64,000 bases of DNA from Bacteroidales bacterium (GCA_017550655.1 JAFZOK010000013.1:434001-498000); one strand, 5' to 3'. Positions 52,258-60,115 are shown, numbered from the stretch's first letter. Notes: a model not told the origin generated them from the letters alone. Made by a program: numbers and translations.

Positions 52258-53553
52258 ATGGATCCAGTAAAAGTACAAGTACATAGTGAAATAGGCCGGT
52301 TGCGCGGAGTGATTCTGCATACCCCGGGAGACGAAGTGGAGAATATGACACCGAGAATCGCGCAGAGGGCCCTTTACAGTGACATTTTAAATCTTTCCAT
52401 AGCACAGAAGGAATATGCGCAGGTTTCCGGAGTCCTGAACAAATGGACAAAGACCTATCAGGTAAACGATCTTCTGGAGGCAGTCCTGGATGATCCGGGA
52501 GACAAGAGCATGTTGCTGAGGCGCATCTGCTCCATAGAGAATGTTCCGGAGTATTTCGACAAGCTTATGGATACCCCGGCAAAGAAACTTGCAAAGCTTC
52601 TGATAGAGGGTCTTCCGGCAAAAATCGAGACACTGACAGCTTTCCTCGCCGATGAATATTATGCGCTCAGCCCTCTGTACAATTTCTATTTCACCAGGGA
52701 CGCATCCGCTTCCATAGGGGAAGACGTGCTTATCTGCAAGATGGCAAACAGGGTGAGAGTGAGGGAATCGCTGATTATGGAAGCAATCTTCTCCAACCCG
52801 AGGCTGTTTGACTGCACCATCATAGACGCTAACCAGTTCTCCAAGGAAGTTGCGGGAGAAGGAGGAATAGCAGGCAGCACGGTAAAGAACAACGTGAGTG
52901 TGGAAGGTGGAGACATCCTGGTCATAGACAAGAACATTCTCCTTGTGGGTAATGGACTGAGAACCACATCACAGGGTATAGACCGGCTTGTCCAGCGTTT
53001 CTGCCAGGATAAGGACGGAGAGCAGAAGCACATCATAGTGCAGCAGCTTCCGGACGATGTGGAGAGTTTCATCCACATGGATATGGTATTCACGATGCTG
53101 GACAGGGATGCCTGCCTTATCTACGAGCCTCTGATTCTGTGGGAGAACCAGTACCGTACCGTCCATATCACAATCGAGGGCGGCAGGGTAAAGAAGATTC
53201 GGGACGAACAAAATGTTCTTTCCACCCTCAGGAAACTTGGCAAGGATCTGGAGCCTGTTTTCTGCGGAGGAGACGAGGACGAGTGGAACGCGGACCGCGA
53301 GCAGTGGCACAGCGGAGCCAACAGCTTTGCAATTGCCCCGGGCAAGATTCTTTCATACGCCAGAAACGTGCATACCCTCAACGCATTGAGCCAGGCCGGC
53401 TTCAACGTTGTTGCGGCCAACGATGTCATAGACGGCAAGGTGGATCTTGAGAAAGAAAAGCGCTGCGTCATCACTATTGAAGGCAGCGAGCTTCCGAGAG
53501 GCGGCGGCGGAGCCAGATGCATGACCATGCCGGTTCTCAGAGACGACATATAG
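52258..53553 (+). CDS. arcA: Arginine deiminase
   Basis: A 431-residue enzyme of the guanidino-modifying superfamily: RLRGVILHTPGDEVENMTPR, FTRDASASIGEDVLICKMANRVRVRES, VEGGDILVIDKNILLVGNGLRTT, FIHMDMVFTMLDRD with catalytic His, and the C-terminal loop RGGGGARCMTMP carrying catalytic Cys421. It hydrolyses arginine to citrulline and ammonia. Neighbours give no ornithine carbamoyltransferase or carbamate kinase, so the complete deiminase pathway is not encoded here. A peptidylarginine deiminase of other Bacteroidota is a different family. Confidence 0.95.
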   Translation: MDPVKVQVHSEIGRLRGVILHTPGDEVENMTPRIAQRALYSDILNLSIAQKEYAQVSGVLNKWTKTYQVNDLLEAVLDDPGDKSMLLRRICSIENVPEYFDKLMDTPAKKLAKLLIEGLPAKIETLTAFLADEYYALSPLYNFYFTRDASASIGEDVLICKMANRVRVRESLIMEAIFSNPRLFDCTIIDANQFSKEVAGEGGIAGSTVKNNVSVEGGDILVIDKNILLVGNGLRTTSQGIDRLVQRFCQDKDGEQKHIIVQQLPDDVESFIHMDMVFTMLDRDACLIYEPLILWENQYRTVHITIEGGRVKKIRDEQNVLSTLRKLGKDLEPVFCGGDEDEWNADREQWHSGANSFAIAPGKILSYARNVHTLNALSQAGFNVVAANDVIDGKVDLEKEKRCVITIEGSELPRGGGGARCMTMPVLRDDI

Positions 53554-53564
53554 CCAAGATTGAG

Positions 53565-53572
53565 TATATTTG
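53565..53572 (+). promoter_or_regulatory. -7 box of pheS
   Basis: TATATTTG fits TAnnTTTG and lies 22 bases before the pheS ATG at 53595. No -33 TTTG is seen. Confidence 0.55.
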
Positions 53573-53594
53573 CACCCCGAAAAACACCAACAAG

Positions 53595-54623
53595 ATGGAT
53601 CGCAAAGACATAGACAACCTGCTGGACAAAATAGAGCAGTTCCGTGCGGAAAAACTCCAGGACGTGGAGGAACTCAGAGTTAAACTCCTTGGCAAGAAGG
53701 GCGAGATAACCCGCCTGTTCGAGGAATTCCGTTCCGTGGCTCCGGAAATGAAGAGAGAGTTCGGTAAAGTCCTTAACGAACTCAAGACCAAGGCGGCAGA
53801 AAAGATCGAATCGCTGAGGGAGTCTTTTGAAGACATTCTGGATACAGATACAAAGACGGATTTCACAAAGCCGGGAGACGCTTTTGAACTTGGCACCCGC
53901 CATCCTATTTCCCTTGTAAGAGAGGAGATTCTGGATATCTTCGGCAGGTTCGGCTTTGCGGTTGCAGAGGGTCCGGAAATCGAGGACGACTGGCACGTGT
54001 TCTCCGCCCTGAACTTCCCTCCGGAGCATCCGGCAAGGGATATGCAGGATACCTTCTTCATCAATCCTGCGGGTGACGATCCGATTCTTCTGAGAACCCA
54101 CACTTCCAGCGTTCAGGTCCGCACCATGGAAAGGCAGAAACCTCCTATCAGGGTTGTCTGCCCGGGCAGGGTTTTCCGTAACGAGGCAATCAGTGCAAGA
54201 GCCCACTGCATCTTCCATCAGGTGGAGGGTCTGTACATAGACGAGGGCGTAAGCTTCGCAGACCTCAAGCAGGCCATACTGCTCTTTGTTCAGGAGATGT
54301 TCGGTCCTCAGACACAGATCCGCATGAGGCCTTCATACTTCCCGTTCACAGAGCCGAGCACAGAGGTTGACATCAGCTGCAACATCTGCGGCGGCAAGGG
54401 ATGCAACATCTGCAAGGGAACCGGCTGGCTGGAGATCATGGGTGCCGGAATGGTGGACCCTAACGTTCTTGAAGCCAGTGGCATAGACAGCACCAAATAC
54501 ACCGGATTCGCATTCGGTATGGGTATTGAGCGTATCGCGATGCTTAAGTGGATGGTCAACGACCTCCGCCACTACTTCGAGAATGACGCACGCTTCCTGA
54601 AGGAATTCCGCAGCGTCCTTTAA
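53595..54623 (+). CDS. pheS: Phenylalanyl-tRNA synthetase alpha subunit
   Basis: A 342-residue class II synthetase: coiled-coil N-terminus, then HPISLVREEILDIFGRFGFAVAEGPEIEDDWHVF, HPARDMQDTFFI, RTHTSSVQVRTM, FRNEAISARAHCIFHQVEGLYID and the C-terminal GMGIERIAMLKW. The Cys-rich segment ISCNICGGKGCNICKGTGWLEI is typical of bacterial PheS. The start at 53595 follows the -7 box; the open frame continues 26 codons upstream. The stop is immediately followed by that of the convergent GHL10 gene. No pheT is adjacent. Confidence 0.96.
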   Translation: MDRKDIDNLLDKIEQFRAEKLQDVEELRVKLLGKKGEITRLFEEFRSVAPEMKREFGKVLNELKTKAAEKIESLRESFEDILDTDTKTDFTKPGDAFELGTRHPISLVREEILDIFGRFGFAVAEGPEIEDDWHVFSALNFPPEHPARDMQDTFFINPAGDDPILLRTHTSSVQVRTMERQKPPIRVVCPGRVFRNEAISARAHCIFHQVEGLYIDEGVSFADLKQAILLFVQEMFGPQTQIRMRPSYFPFTEPSTEVDISCNICGGKGCNICKGTGWLEIMGAGMVDPNVLEASGIDSTKYTGFAFGMGIERIAMLKWMVNDLRHYFENDARFLKEFRSVL

Positions 54624-56237
54624 TTACCTTACAAACACTACGTTGCTTGGGGAGGATTTTTCTTTCCCGTTGATTGCTACAACCACATAGTTTTCCGTCC
54701 TTTCGCTCACAGCGAATTCATTCTCTGTGGTCTGCCCGACCAGTCCGCCTTCCCAGGTTGCGCTGAATCCGTCCGGGGAATACTTTGATATGTAAAGCCT
54801 GTAGATTGCATAGCTCTTTGCGGCAGGGCTTTTCTCCCATCTGATTACCCCGTCCTTTTCCGTTACGGTTACAGGAGCCGGAACAATGTCTGAAGATGTT
54901 CCGAGTTTAGGTATCAGGCTCGGGTACGGGTAAATCTTTTCCTTCAGGCACGCCAGGAAATCAGGACGGAACAGGCTGTGGGTGGTAAACCAGATGTTGC
55001 CCTGCACAAAGTCAGCATCCCGGCATTCATCTACCTGGAGCACATATTCGTCCATAGTGTCGAAACCCTTTTCCTTATAGCGGTAGGCGGCAAGTCCCGG
55101 CAGGCAAGGCACTCCATTCATAATTGGCTCCCAGCTGTCCAGCACCTTCTTGAAATCAGCGATCCTGTGGCCGTGCTGCCAGTAAATCTGCGGGGCAAGG
55201 TAATCTATTGTTCCCTCAGCGATCCAGTACTGCGGATCGGCATAGAGTTTCTGGGTGTTGACAAGCCTTCCTCCCGGACTTACTCCGAAAATGGCATTAG
55301 GCTTGGTGTCGTGGGTTGCCTTATGCATCGCCGCCACAATCTTGTTCACGTTTTCTTCCCTCCATCTTCCAAGCTCCATTCCGTTACCGTATTTCTGATA
55401 CCATGAGGCATCATCCCAGGTTCTTCCGTCGTTGAGCTTGTTTATGGTCTTCTTGAGTGCGGCTATCTCGTCCTTGTCGGTCAGCGTCTTGAGGCTGTCC
55501 CTGAGCTTTGGCAGCACCTCCAGTTTCTCCCTAAGCCCGTCCGGATAGAAGAAATCGTCGATATGCGCTCCGTCCAGGTCGTAGTTGCTCATTACCTCAA
55601 AGATGACATCGTAGAGATACTGGATAACCTCCGGATTTCCCGGGTTCCAGTACATTGTCTTGCCGTATTTGATCACCCTGTCCGGATGCTTGTAGCAAAG
55701 ATGCTTCTTGACCCTGTCGGCATCCACGCCTCCCACTCTCATCGGGTTGAACCATCCGTGAATCTGCATCCCCAGGCTGTGGGCGGTTTCTATCGCGAGC
55801 TTCAGAGGATCATATCCGGGATCTTCTCCCTGCACTCCGGTAAGATTGTGGTCCCAAGGCAGAATCTTTGACTTGTAATAAGCCTCGGAATTGCAGCAGA
55901 GCTGCATAATCACCACATTGCATCCGGTTTCCTTGATCTTTGTGATAACATTCACAAGGGCTCTTTTCTGGGAATCCCTCTGCCTTTCAATCCTGAGTTT
56001 CTGCTCGTGGCGGCTTTCTCCCTTCAAACGGGAAAGGTTTACCCGGAGCTTCTTCGGCCAGTCGGAACCCCTTACGGTAGTAAGCCAGGCTCCCCTGAAC
56101 TCGTGGTTAACCTCCACTCTGTCTGTCAGGGGGTTGAATACTTTGCTTCTATTGTTTTGCTGTGCAGGTGCGCCAGGGCAGAAAATCGCTGAGAATGCCA
56201 ATGCGCAAAGGATTGTTTTCAGGGTTTTGTTTTTCAT
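54624..56237 (-). CDS. GHL10 family glycoside-hydrolase-like protein (paralogue 3)
   Basis: A 537-residue exported protein with signal peptide (cleavage near APAQQ). It repeats all GHL10 blocks of the pair at 8747-11830: FRGAWLTTVRGSDWP, CNVVIMQLCCNSEAYY, GMQIHGWFNPMR, LDGAHIDDFFYPDG, FGVSPGGRL and IDYLAPQIYWQHGH. One difference is that it has an insertion of about 40 residues (EVLPKLRDSLKTLTDKDEIA and following) after HIDDFFYPDG. A fibronectin-like C-terminal region is present. Substrate unknown; it is more distant from the pair but clearly homologous. It abuts pheS without a gap. Confidence 0.9.
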   Translation of the reverse strand: MKNKTLKTILCALAFSAIFCPGAPAQQNNRSKVFNPLTDRVEVNHEFRGAWLTTVRGSDWPKKLRVNLSRLKGESRHEQKLRIERQRDSQKRALVNVITKIKETGCNVVIMQLCCNSEAYYKSKILPWDHNLTGVQGEDPGYDPLKLAIETAHSLGMQIHGWFNPMRVGGVDADRVKKHLCYKHPDRVIKYGKTMYWNPGNPEVIQYLYDVIFEVMSNYDLDGAHIDDFFYPDGLREKLEVLPKLRDSLKTLTDKDEIAALKKTINKLNDGRTWDDASWYQKYGNGMELGRWREENVNKIVAAMHKATHDTKPNAIFGVSPGGRLVNTQKLYADPQYWIAEGTIDYLAPQIYWQHGHRIADFKKVLDSWEPIMNGVPCLPGLAAYRYKEKGFDTMDEYVLQVDECRDADFVQGNIWFTTHSLFRPDFLACLKEKIYPYPSLIPKLGTSSDIVPAPVTVTEKDGVIRWEKSPAAKSYAIYRLYISKYSPDGFSATWEGGLVGQTTENEFAVSERTENYVVVAINGKEKSSPSNVVFVR

Positions 56238-56265
56238 ACCCCAAATTTAGAAAAAACTGAAAATT

Positions 56266-56295
56266 TTTGCAGAACAAAAAAGATTGCTATATTTG
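56266..56295 (+). promoter_or_regulatory. Promoter of the tRNA cluster
   Basis: TTTG (56266-56269), 18-base spacer, TATATTTG (56288-56295). The first tRNA begins 10 bases after the box, so the leader is only a few bases. Confidence 0.72.
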
Positions 56296-56305
56296 CAGTC
56301 CCATT

Positions 56306-56378
56306 GCGGAAATAGCTCAGTTGGTAGAGCACAACCTTGCCAAGGTTGGGGTCGCGGGTCCGAGTCCCGTTTTCCGCT
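56306..56378 (+). tRNA. tRNA-Gly (anticodon GCC)
   Basis: A 73-base cloverleaf: acceptor GCGGAAA/TTTCCGC with discriminator T, D arm with TTGGTAGAG, anticodon loop TTGCCAA on stem CAACC/GGTTG, and T arm ending in GTCCGAGTC. CCA is not encoded. It is the first of three tRNA genes in line. Confidence 0.95.
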
Positions 56379-56438
56379 CGAAGTTTTCATAATTTGAAGT
56401 GCTGCCTCTCTGGAGATATCCCGGGAGGCTTTTAAGAG

Positions 56439-56521
56439 GCCCAGGTGGTGGAATGGTAGACACGCTACTTTGAGGGGGTAGTGCCAGAAATGGTGTGCAG
56501 GTTCGACTCTTGTCCTGGGCA
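56439..56521 (+). tRNA. tRNA-Leu (anticodon GAG)
   Basis: An 83-base class II tRNA: acceptor GCCCAGG/CCTGGGC with discriminator A, anticodon loop TTGAGGG, a variable arm beginning TGCCAGAAATGGTG, and T loop GTTCGACTC. CCA is not encoded. Confidence 0.92.
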
Positions 56522-56523
56522 CG

Positions 56524-56557
56524 AAAGACCGACCAAAAGAAATTGGCCGGTCTTTTT
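56524..56557 (+). terminator. Hairpin with T-run between two tRNA-Leu genes
   Basis: Stem AAAGACCG(a)CCA / TGG(c)CGGTCTTT with loop AAAGAAAT, followed by TT. It lies two bases after the tRNA-Leu(GAG) gene. It may end or partly end transcription, or act in processing, before tRNA-Leu(UAA). Confidence 0.8.
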
Positions 56558-56566
56558 CGAAAAGGA

Positions 56567-56652
56567 GCTCGGGTGGTGAAATTGGTATACACGCCGGACT
56601 TAAAATCCTGTGGACAGAAATGTCCGTACGGGTTCGATTCCCGTCCCGAGCA
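56567..56652 (+). tRNA. tRNA-Leu (anticodon TAA)
   Basis: An 86-base class II tRNA: acceptor GCTCGGG/CCCGAGC with discriminator A, anticodon loop CTTAAAA, a long variable arm GTGGACAGAAATGTCCGTAC, and T loop GGTTCGATTCC. The anticodon stem CCGGA/TCCTG has one C-T mismatch. A tRNA 3' end facing iteron-like repeats at 56715-56742 is a common integration target. Confidence 0.88.
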
Positions 56653-56657
56653 CAAAT

Positions 56658-56708
56658 AAGACTTTGCAAGTTGTCAAAAATCAGACACTTACAAAGTCTT
56701 TATTTTTT
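56658..56708 (+). terminator. Hairpin after the tRNA cluster
   Basis: A 9-bp inverted repeat (AAGACTTTG / CAAAGTCTT) with a 25-base loop is followed by TATTTTTT. It follows the last tRNA by six bases. The 5' arm begins within a few bases of the discriminator. Confidence 0.65.
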
Positions 56709-56774
56709 GCATTCACCAAATTTGGTCACCATTTGGTCACCATTCTCGAAATTGCCCTTATTGGTGACAATCAT
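56700..56774 (-). other. Possible 24-codon remnant
   Basis: On the minus strand a short frame reads MIVTNKGNFENG then DQMVTKFGECKK and stops next to the tRNA-Leu hairpin. It has no convincing homologue by eye. It spans the iteron-like repeats. Its position and orientation resemble the tail of a tyrosine integrase adjacent to a tRNA attachment site, but this is only an idea; there is no full integrase in the window. Confidence 0.2.
56715..56742. repeat. Palindrome plus tandem 11-base repeat downstream of tRNA-Leu
   Basis: The palindrome ACCAAATTTGGT (56715-56726) runs into two head-to-tail copies of TTTGGTCACCA (56721-56731 and 56732-56742). A related TTGGTGAC lies at 56761-56768. Such clusters resemble integrase or regulator binding sites. 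The 136-base region from the tRNA end to the STAS gene holds nothing else that I can support. Confidence 0.7.
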
Positions 56775-56788
56775 TATTTATTGGTATC

Positions 56789-57091
56789 CTATCGGATTTC
56801 AAACAGGTTAAGGAAGCCTGTCATCATAAAGACGCTGCGGATGTCGTCGTTGATGTTCTCGATTATCACCTTGCCCTTTTTGTCTTCAGCCGCTTTCCGG
56901 AGGGTTAGAAAAATCCTGAGGCCGGAACTGGAAATATAGGTCAGGTCCTTGCAGTCGATGATTATGGTCTTGCCTGCCTCTTCCAGGAGCGGATTGATTA
57001 TCGGGTTGGCTTCCTGGGCTGCCGGGGTGTCGAGACGGCCTGTGAAGGCAATGGTAATCTGGCCTTCTTCTTTGGTGACTTTAGTTTTCAT
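56789..57091 (-). CDS. STAS domain anti-anti-sigma factor-like protein
   Basis: A 100-residue STAS-domain protein: QITIAFTGRLDTPAAQEA, TIIIDCKDLTYISSSGLRIFL, KGKVIIENINDDIRSVF, MMTGFLNLFEI. The segment ISSSGL at 53-58 holds the serine equivalent (Ser55) that is phosphorylated by anti-sigma kinases in SpoIIAA/RsbV proteins. It is one base after the SpoIIE/HATPase gene, in the same operon. It is expected to be the phosphorylated switch protein of the module. What it in turn releases cannot be told. Confidence 0.92.
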   Translation of the reverse strand: MKTKVTKEEGQITIAFTGRLDTPAAQEANPIINPLLEEAGKTIIIDCKDLTYISSSGLRIFLTLRKAAEDKKGKVIIENINDDIRSVFMMTGFLNLFEIR

Positions 57092-57092
57092 A

Positions 57093-59285
57093 TTATCTTA
57101 TTCTTTTTGTTAGCGTAAGTATGTTCTTGTTATCCTGGCGTTTGTAGGTGACGCTGTCCATAATCTTCCTGTACATGTGGATACCGAGTCCACCTACAGG
57201 CCGGTCTTCTGCATTCTGGTCAATGTCCACATCCGGAACGGCGGTAGGGTCAAACGGCTTGCCGCTGTCTGTTACGGTGAAGGTTATTTCATCTTCCGTT
57301 GTCTGTGCGCTTATGTCTGCGGTTTTTGAACCGGAATACATTATCACGTTGCTCACGGCCTCTTCCATTGCAAGATTTATGCTGGATTTAAGAGATTCAG
57401 GAATGTCTTTTTCCTCAGCGATTTTGCCGATGAACTTTTCAAGCTCGTGAATCTGGCTGATGTCGTTTGAAAGAGTAATGCTTTGCACTGATTTGATTTT
57501 AGTCTGGTTGTTGAGATAATGGAAGAAGAGCATTGTAAGGTCGTCGCTCTGAGGAGCGTCCTTTACGAATCCGGCAACAGCTTTCTTTACATTGTCCAGA
57601 TGAGTCTGGGCCGGTTTTCTTCCGGAAAGCGTTTCCTTAAGCCTTTGGAGCCCGAACATTCCGTGAGTAGGGTTTTCAGCTTCTGTAATACCGTCTGTAT
57701 AAAGGAAGACGGCATCGTCATAGTGGAGGTCAATTTCCTGGAGGGTGTATTCCTTGTTCCTGATAACACCGAGCGGAAGGTTAGGATCCACAGGCAGTTC
57801 TCCAATCTTGTCCGTAAAGATCAGGGGAGCGTTGTGCCCGGCGTTGCAGTACTGCATCTTTCCGGTCTTGAGGTCCAGTACGCAGCATATGAAGGTGACA
57901 AACATATTGCTTTCGTTCATATCTGACATACTGTTGTTCATAGTGGAGACTATCTCCTTCGGATTGTCATGGTGGGCTGATACGCTGCGGAATAGGCTTC
58001 TTGTCACAGCCATCAGCAAAGAGGCGGGAACGCCCTTTCCGGCCACATCGCCGATGCAGAAGAAGAGTTTCTCGTCCCTGATGAAAAAGTCGTACAGGTC
58101 TCCACTGACTTCCTTTGCCGGAACCAGGGCGGCTGAAAGATCTATGTCTTCCCTCTCCGGGAACGGAGGAAATGTCTTTGGAATCATAGACATCTGGATA
58201 TCGCTGGCAATCTTCAGCTCGCTTTCCATCTTCTCCTTCTTCTCCGATATGTACTTGAATTTGAGCTGGCTTTTGGCTATTGCGCGGAAAATCAGGATTA
58301 ACAGCAGAAGGCCAAGAACCTGAAGCAACCTTATCAGACCGTTCAGTTTCTTCAGGCCGGCAAACATCTCTTTTTCGGGAATGATGATGTTCATGGCCCA
58401 TCCGGTCTTGTCGATTGGAGTATAGTAAACCATGTTCTTGGTGCCGTTGTGCGTTACCTGGATACTGCCGCTTTCTCTGTTCAGCATTGCCCTGTTGAGG
58501 GCGTTGAATGAAGCGGTGTCTTCTACTTTGGTGGCATATTCGTCTATGGTGGTGGTCATTATCAGACTGTCGTCCGGACTGACCATAAGCCTGCCTGTGC
58601 GGCTGACAACCGTACTGAAGGCTCCGGGATATATCTTGATGTCATTTACAAGTGCCTTAAGCCACTCAAGGTCAATGTCCGCGGTAAGCACGGCGGCCGT
58701 TCTCCCCTGGTTGTCTTTAATCGGGACGGAATAGGTGGTCATCAGGATTTCCCCTCCGCCCGTGTCTACGTAAGGTTCAGACCAATATCCCTTGTCCAGT
58801 TCAATAGGTTTTGTAAACCATTCTTGAGACGGGTAGTCGTACTCCTGGGTAGCAAGGGATGTCTCAATGATTTTCCCGTTGGTTATGGCCGTATATGGCG
58901 AATACAGAGGTCTGTCCTTATAATAATTTGGCACTATGGCAATTGTAGACCCGGCGATTATCGGGTTGTTGTTCACGATCAGCTTCGGAATATTGGCAAG
59001 GCTGTCCGGAATCTGAAGGCACCATTGCGCCAGCCAGACATTGTTCCTTACGGCACTTTCCGCCTGGTTCACCACGTTAAGGATTCCGCTTTTGATTGCG
59101 TCAAGCTGGCTTTCGGCCTTGGTTTTGGCTTCGTCCCGGATACCCTTCTGCGCATAATATGCCTGGATAAGGGAAATGGCCCCGAGAATAGCCACGGCAA
59201 CAATGATTAGCAGAAGGCCAGTCCATCTGGTTCTTCTTTTCACCGCTTTCTCCGCAATTTTTTTTGCATGCTCTTTCAGGTTCAT
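57093..59285 (-). CDS. Cache-SpoIIE phosphatase-HATPase fusion sensor
   Basis: A 730-residue protein. Residues 1-345: a membrane anchor (about 22-44), an extracytoplasmic double-Cache-like domain (IIAGSTIAIVPNYY, YWSEPYVDTGGGEILMTTYSVPI) and a second helix (about 318-340). Residues 365-590 are a PP2C/SpoIIE phosphatase: LVPAKEVSGDLYDFFIR, FCIGDVAGKGVPASLLMAV, YCNAGHNAPLIF, VFLYTDGITEAEN and DDLTMLFF with metal-binding Asp. Residues 610-730 are a HATPase_c (RsbW/SpoIIAB-like) domain: INLAMEEAVSNVIMYSG, FTVTDSGKPFDP and GGLGIHMYRKIMD. Thus the kinase-like and phosphatase parts of a partner switch are joined to a sensor in one chain. It overlaps the phosphotransferase gene by four bases. Confidence 0.93.
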   Translation of the reverse strand: MNLKEHAKKIAEKAVKRRTRWTGLLLIIVAVAILGAISLIQAYYAQKGIRDEAKTKAESQLDAIKSGILNVVNQAESAVRNNVWLAQWCLQIPDSLANIPKLIVNNNPIIAGSTIAIVPNYYKDRPLYSPYTAITNGKIIETSLATQEYDYPSQEWFTKPIELDKGYWSEPYVDTGGGEILMTTYSVPIKDNQGRTAAVLTADIDLEWLKALVNDIKIYPGAFSTVVSRTGRLMVSPDDSLIMTTTIDEYATKVEDTASFNALNRAMLNRESGSIQVTHNGTKNMVYYTPIDKTGWAMNIIIPEKEMFAGLKKLNGLIRLLQVLGLLLLILIFRAIAKSQLKFKYISEKKEKMESELKIASDIQMSMIPKTFPPFPEREDIDLSAALVPAKEVSGDLYDFFIRDEKLFFCIGDVAGKGVPASLLMAVTRSLFRSVSAHHDNPKEIVSTMNNSMSDMNESNMFVTFICCVLDLKTGKMQYCNAGHNAPLIFTDKIGELPVDPNLPLGVIRNKEYTLQEIDLHYDDAVFLYTDGITEAENPTHGMFGLQRLKETLSGRKPAQTHLDNVKKAVAGFVKDAPQSDDLTMLFFHYLNNQTKIKSVQSITLSNDISQIHELEKFIGKIAEEKDIPESLKSSINLAMEEAVSNVIMYSGSKTADISAQTTEDEITFTVTDSGKPFDPTAVPDVDIDQNAEDRPVGGLGIHMYRKIMDSVTYKRQDNKNILTLTKRIR

Positions 59286-60115
59286 AATACAGATTTTAGC
59301 GCAGCCCTGAAATTAGGCATAGGGCATTTGGTGTCTCTTTCTATGATAAGTGTCTTGAGGCCGGCATACGGGCGTATCATTTCTTCAGTGTCCTTGAGGC
59401 TGATACCTTCTCCGAAATACAGAGGGGCAAACGTGTCCCAGCTTTTCATTGCCACAGGCTTGGTCATGTGGTAGGTTTCCTGTATGAATTCCTCGTCGCT
59501 GAGGTAGCAGCACAGGTAAACCATTCCTACGTCAAACAGGTGATTGCCGCGGCCGAAATCGCCGAGGTCTATGAAATACCTTTTGCCCTCCGGCGTGAAG
59601 ATTGCATTGGAGAACTGAAGGTCTCCGTGCAGGGCGGTGTTTTCATCCGGAGTGTCAGCGATGAATCTTCCCAGCCTGTCCTTCTCTTTTACCGTGAAGA
59701 ACGGATTCTCTTCCAGAAGGCGGAAGTAGCGGTCCTTCACATTCCCGAATTCGTTTGGGTTGAGCTGTATCTTATGGAGTTCCAGGCACATCTGCGCGAA
59801 TTCGGAGACATATTGAGGAATCTTTTCCGGATTGTCTCCTATTGCTCTGGAATAGGAAGTCTTTCCCTTTATCCTTCTGAAACGGATGCCGTAGCGGCCG
59901 TCTTCCGTTACAACATATTCTCCCGGTTCCGGAGTGGGGATGCCCAGTTCATAGACCTTACGGGCCATGAGCATCTCGTCCAGAGGCTGTGAAATCTTTC
60001 CGGGGAAATAAAGTTTGAGCATCACGGACGTGTCTGTCCTGTGGTCATAACTTTCTCCGTTGGCTCCTCCTCCGGTAAGGACATAATCGCTGAGGGAAAT
60101 CTTTATTGGCTTCAT
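59282..60115 (-). CDS. APH-type phosphotransferase (kinase-like)
   Basis: A 277-residue protein with an aminoglycoside-phosphotransferase/choline-kinase fold: SVMLKLYF with Lys34 for ATP, the Brenner motif LHGDLQFSN with Asp165 and Asn170, and FIDLGDFGRGN with Asp183/Asp186 (DFG). It lacks resistance-specific features and resembles TIGR02172-type kinases of unknown substrate. The start at 60115 overlaps the upstream HD gene by ATGA. It may phosphorylate a small molecule or a protein in the module; sequence does not show which. Confidence 0.87.
   Translation of the reverse strand: MKPIKISLSDYVLTGGGANGESYDHRTDTSVMLKLYFPGKISQPLDEMLMARKVYELGIPTPEPGEYVVTEDGRYGIRFRRIKGKTSYSRAIGDNPEKIPQYVSEFAQMCLELHKIQLNPNEFGNVKDRYFRLLEENPFFTVKEKDRLGRFIADTPDENTALHGDLQFSNAIFTPEGKRYFIDLGDFGRGNHLFDVGMVYLCCYLSDEEFIQETYHMTKPVAMKSWDTFAPLYFGEGISLKDTEEMIRPYAGLKTLIIERDTKCPMPNFRAALKSVL

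Larger units (their letters stand above)
5516..60094. repeat. Dispersed 8-9 base word TCGCTGAG (ATCGCTGAG)
   Basis: The 8-mer TCGCTGAG, or its complement CTCAGCGA, begins at least at 5516, 6981, 11597, 14967, 16005, 18063, 18417, 23984, 24300, 27928, 32010, 32030, 35595, 36641, 37264, 40105, 42009, 44956, 45061, 50292, 50855, 53811, 55215, 56186, 57414, 59496 and 60087. In 23 of 27 it is preceded by A, and usually followed by G or A. A random 8-mer would be expected about twice on two strands. Copies lie in different genes, on both strands (16 in one orientation, 11 in the other), in several reading frames, and one (14967) is intergenic. Hand count; some could be missed. Confidence 0.8.

Noticed and set aside
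53121-54218. Open frame of 365 codons on the minus strand
   Set aside because: Antisense to arginine deiminase and pheS; no motifs.
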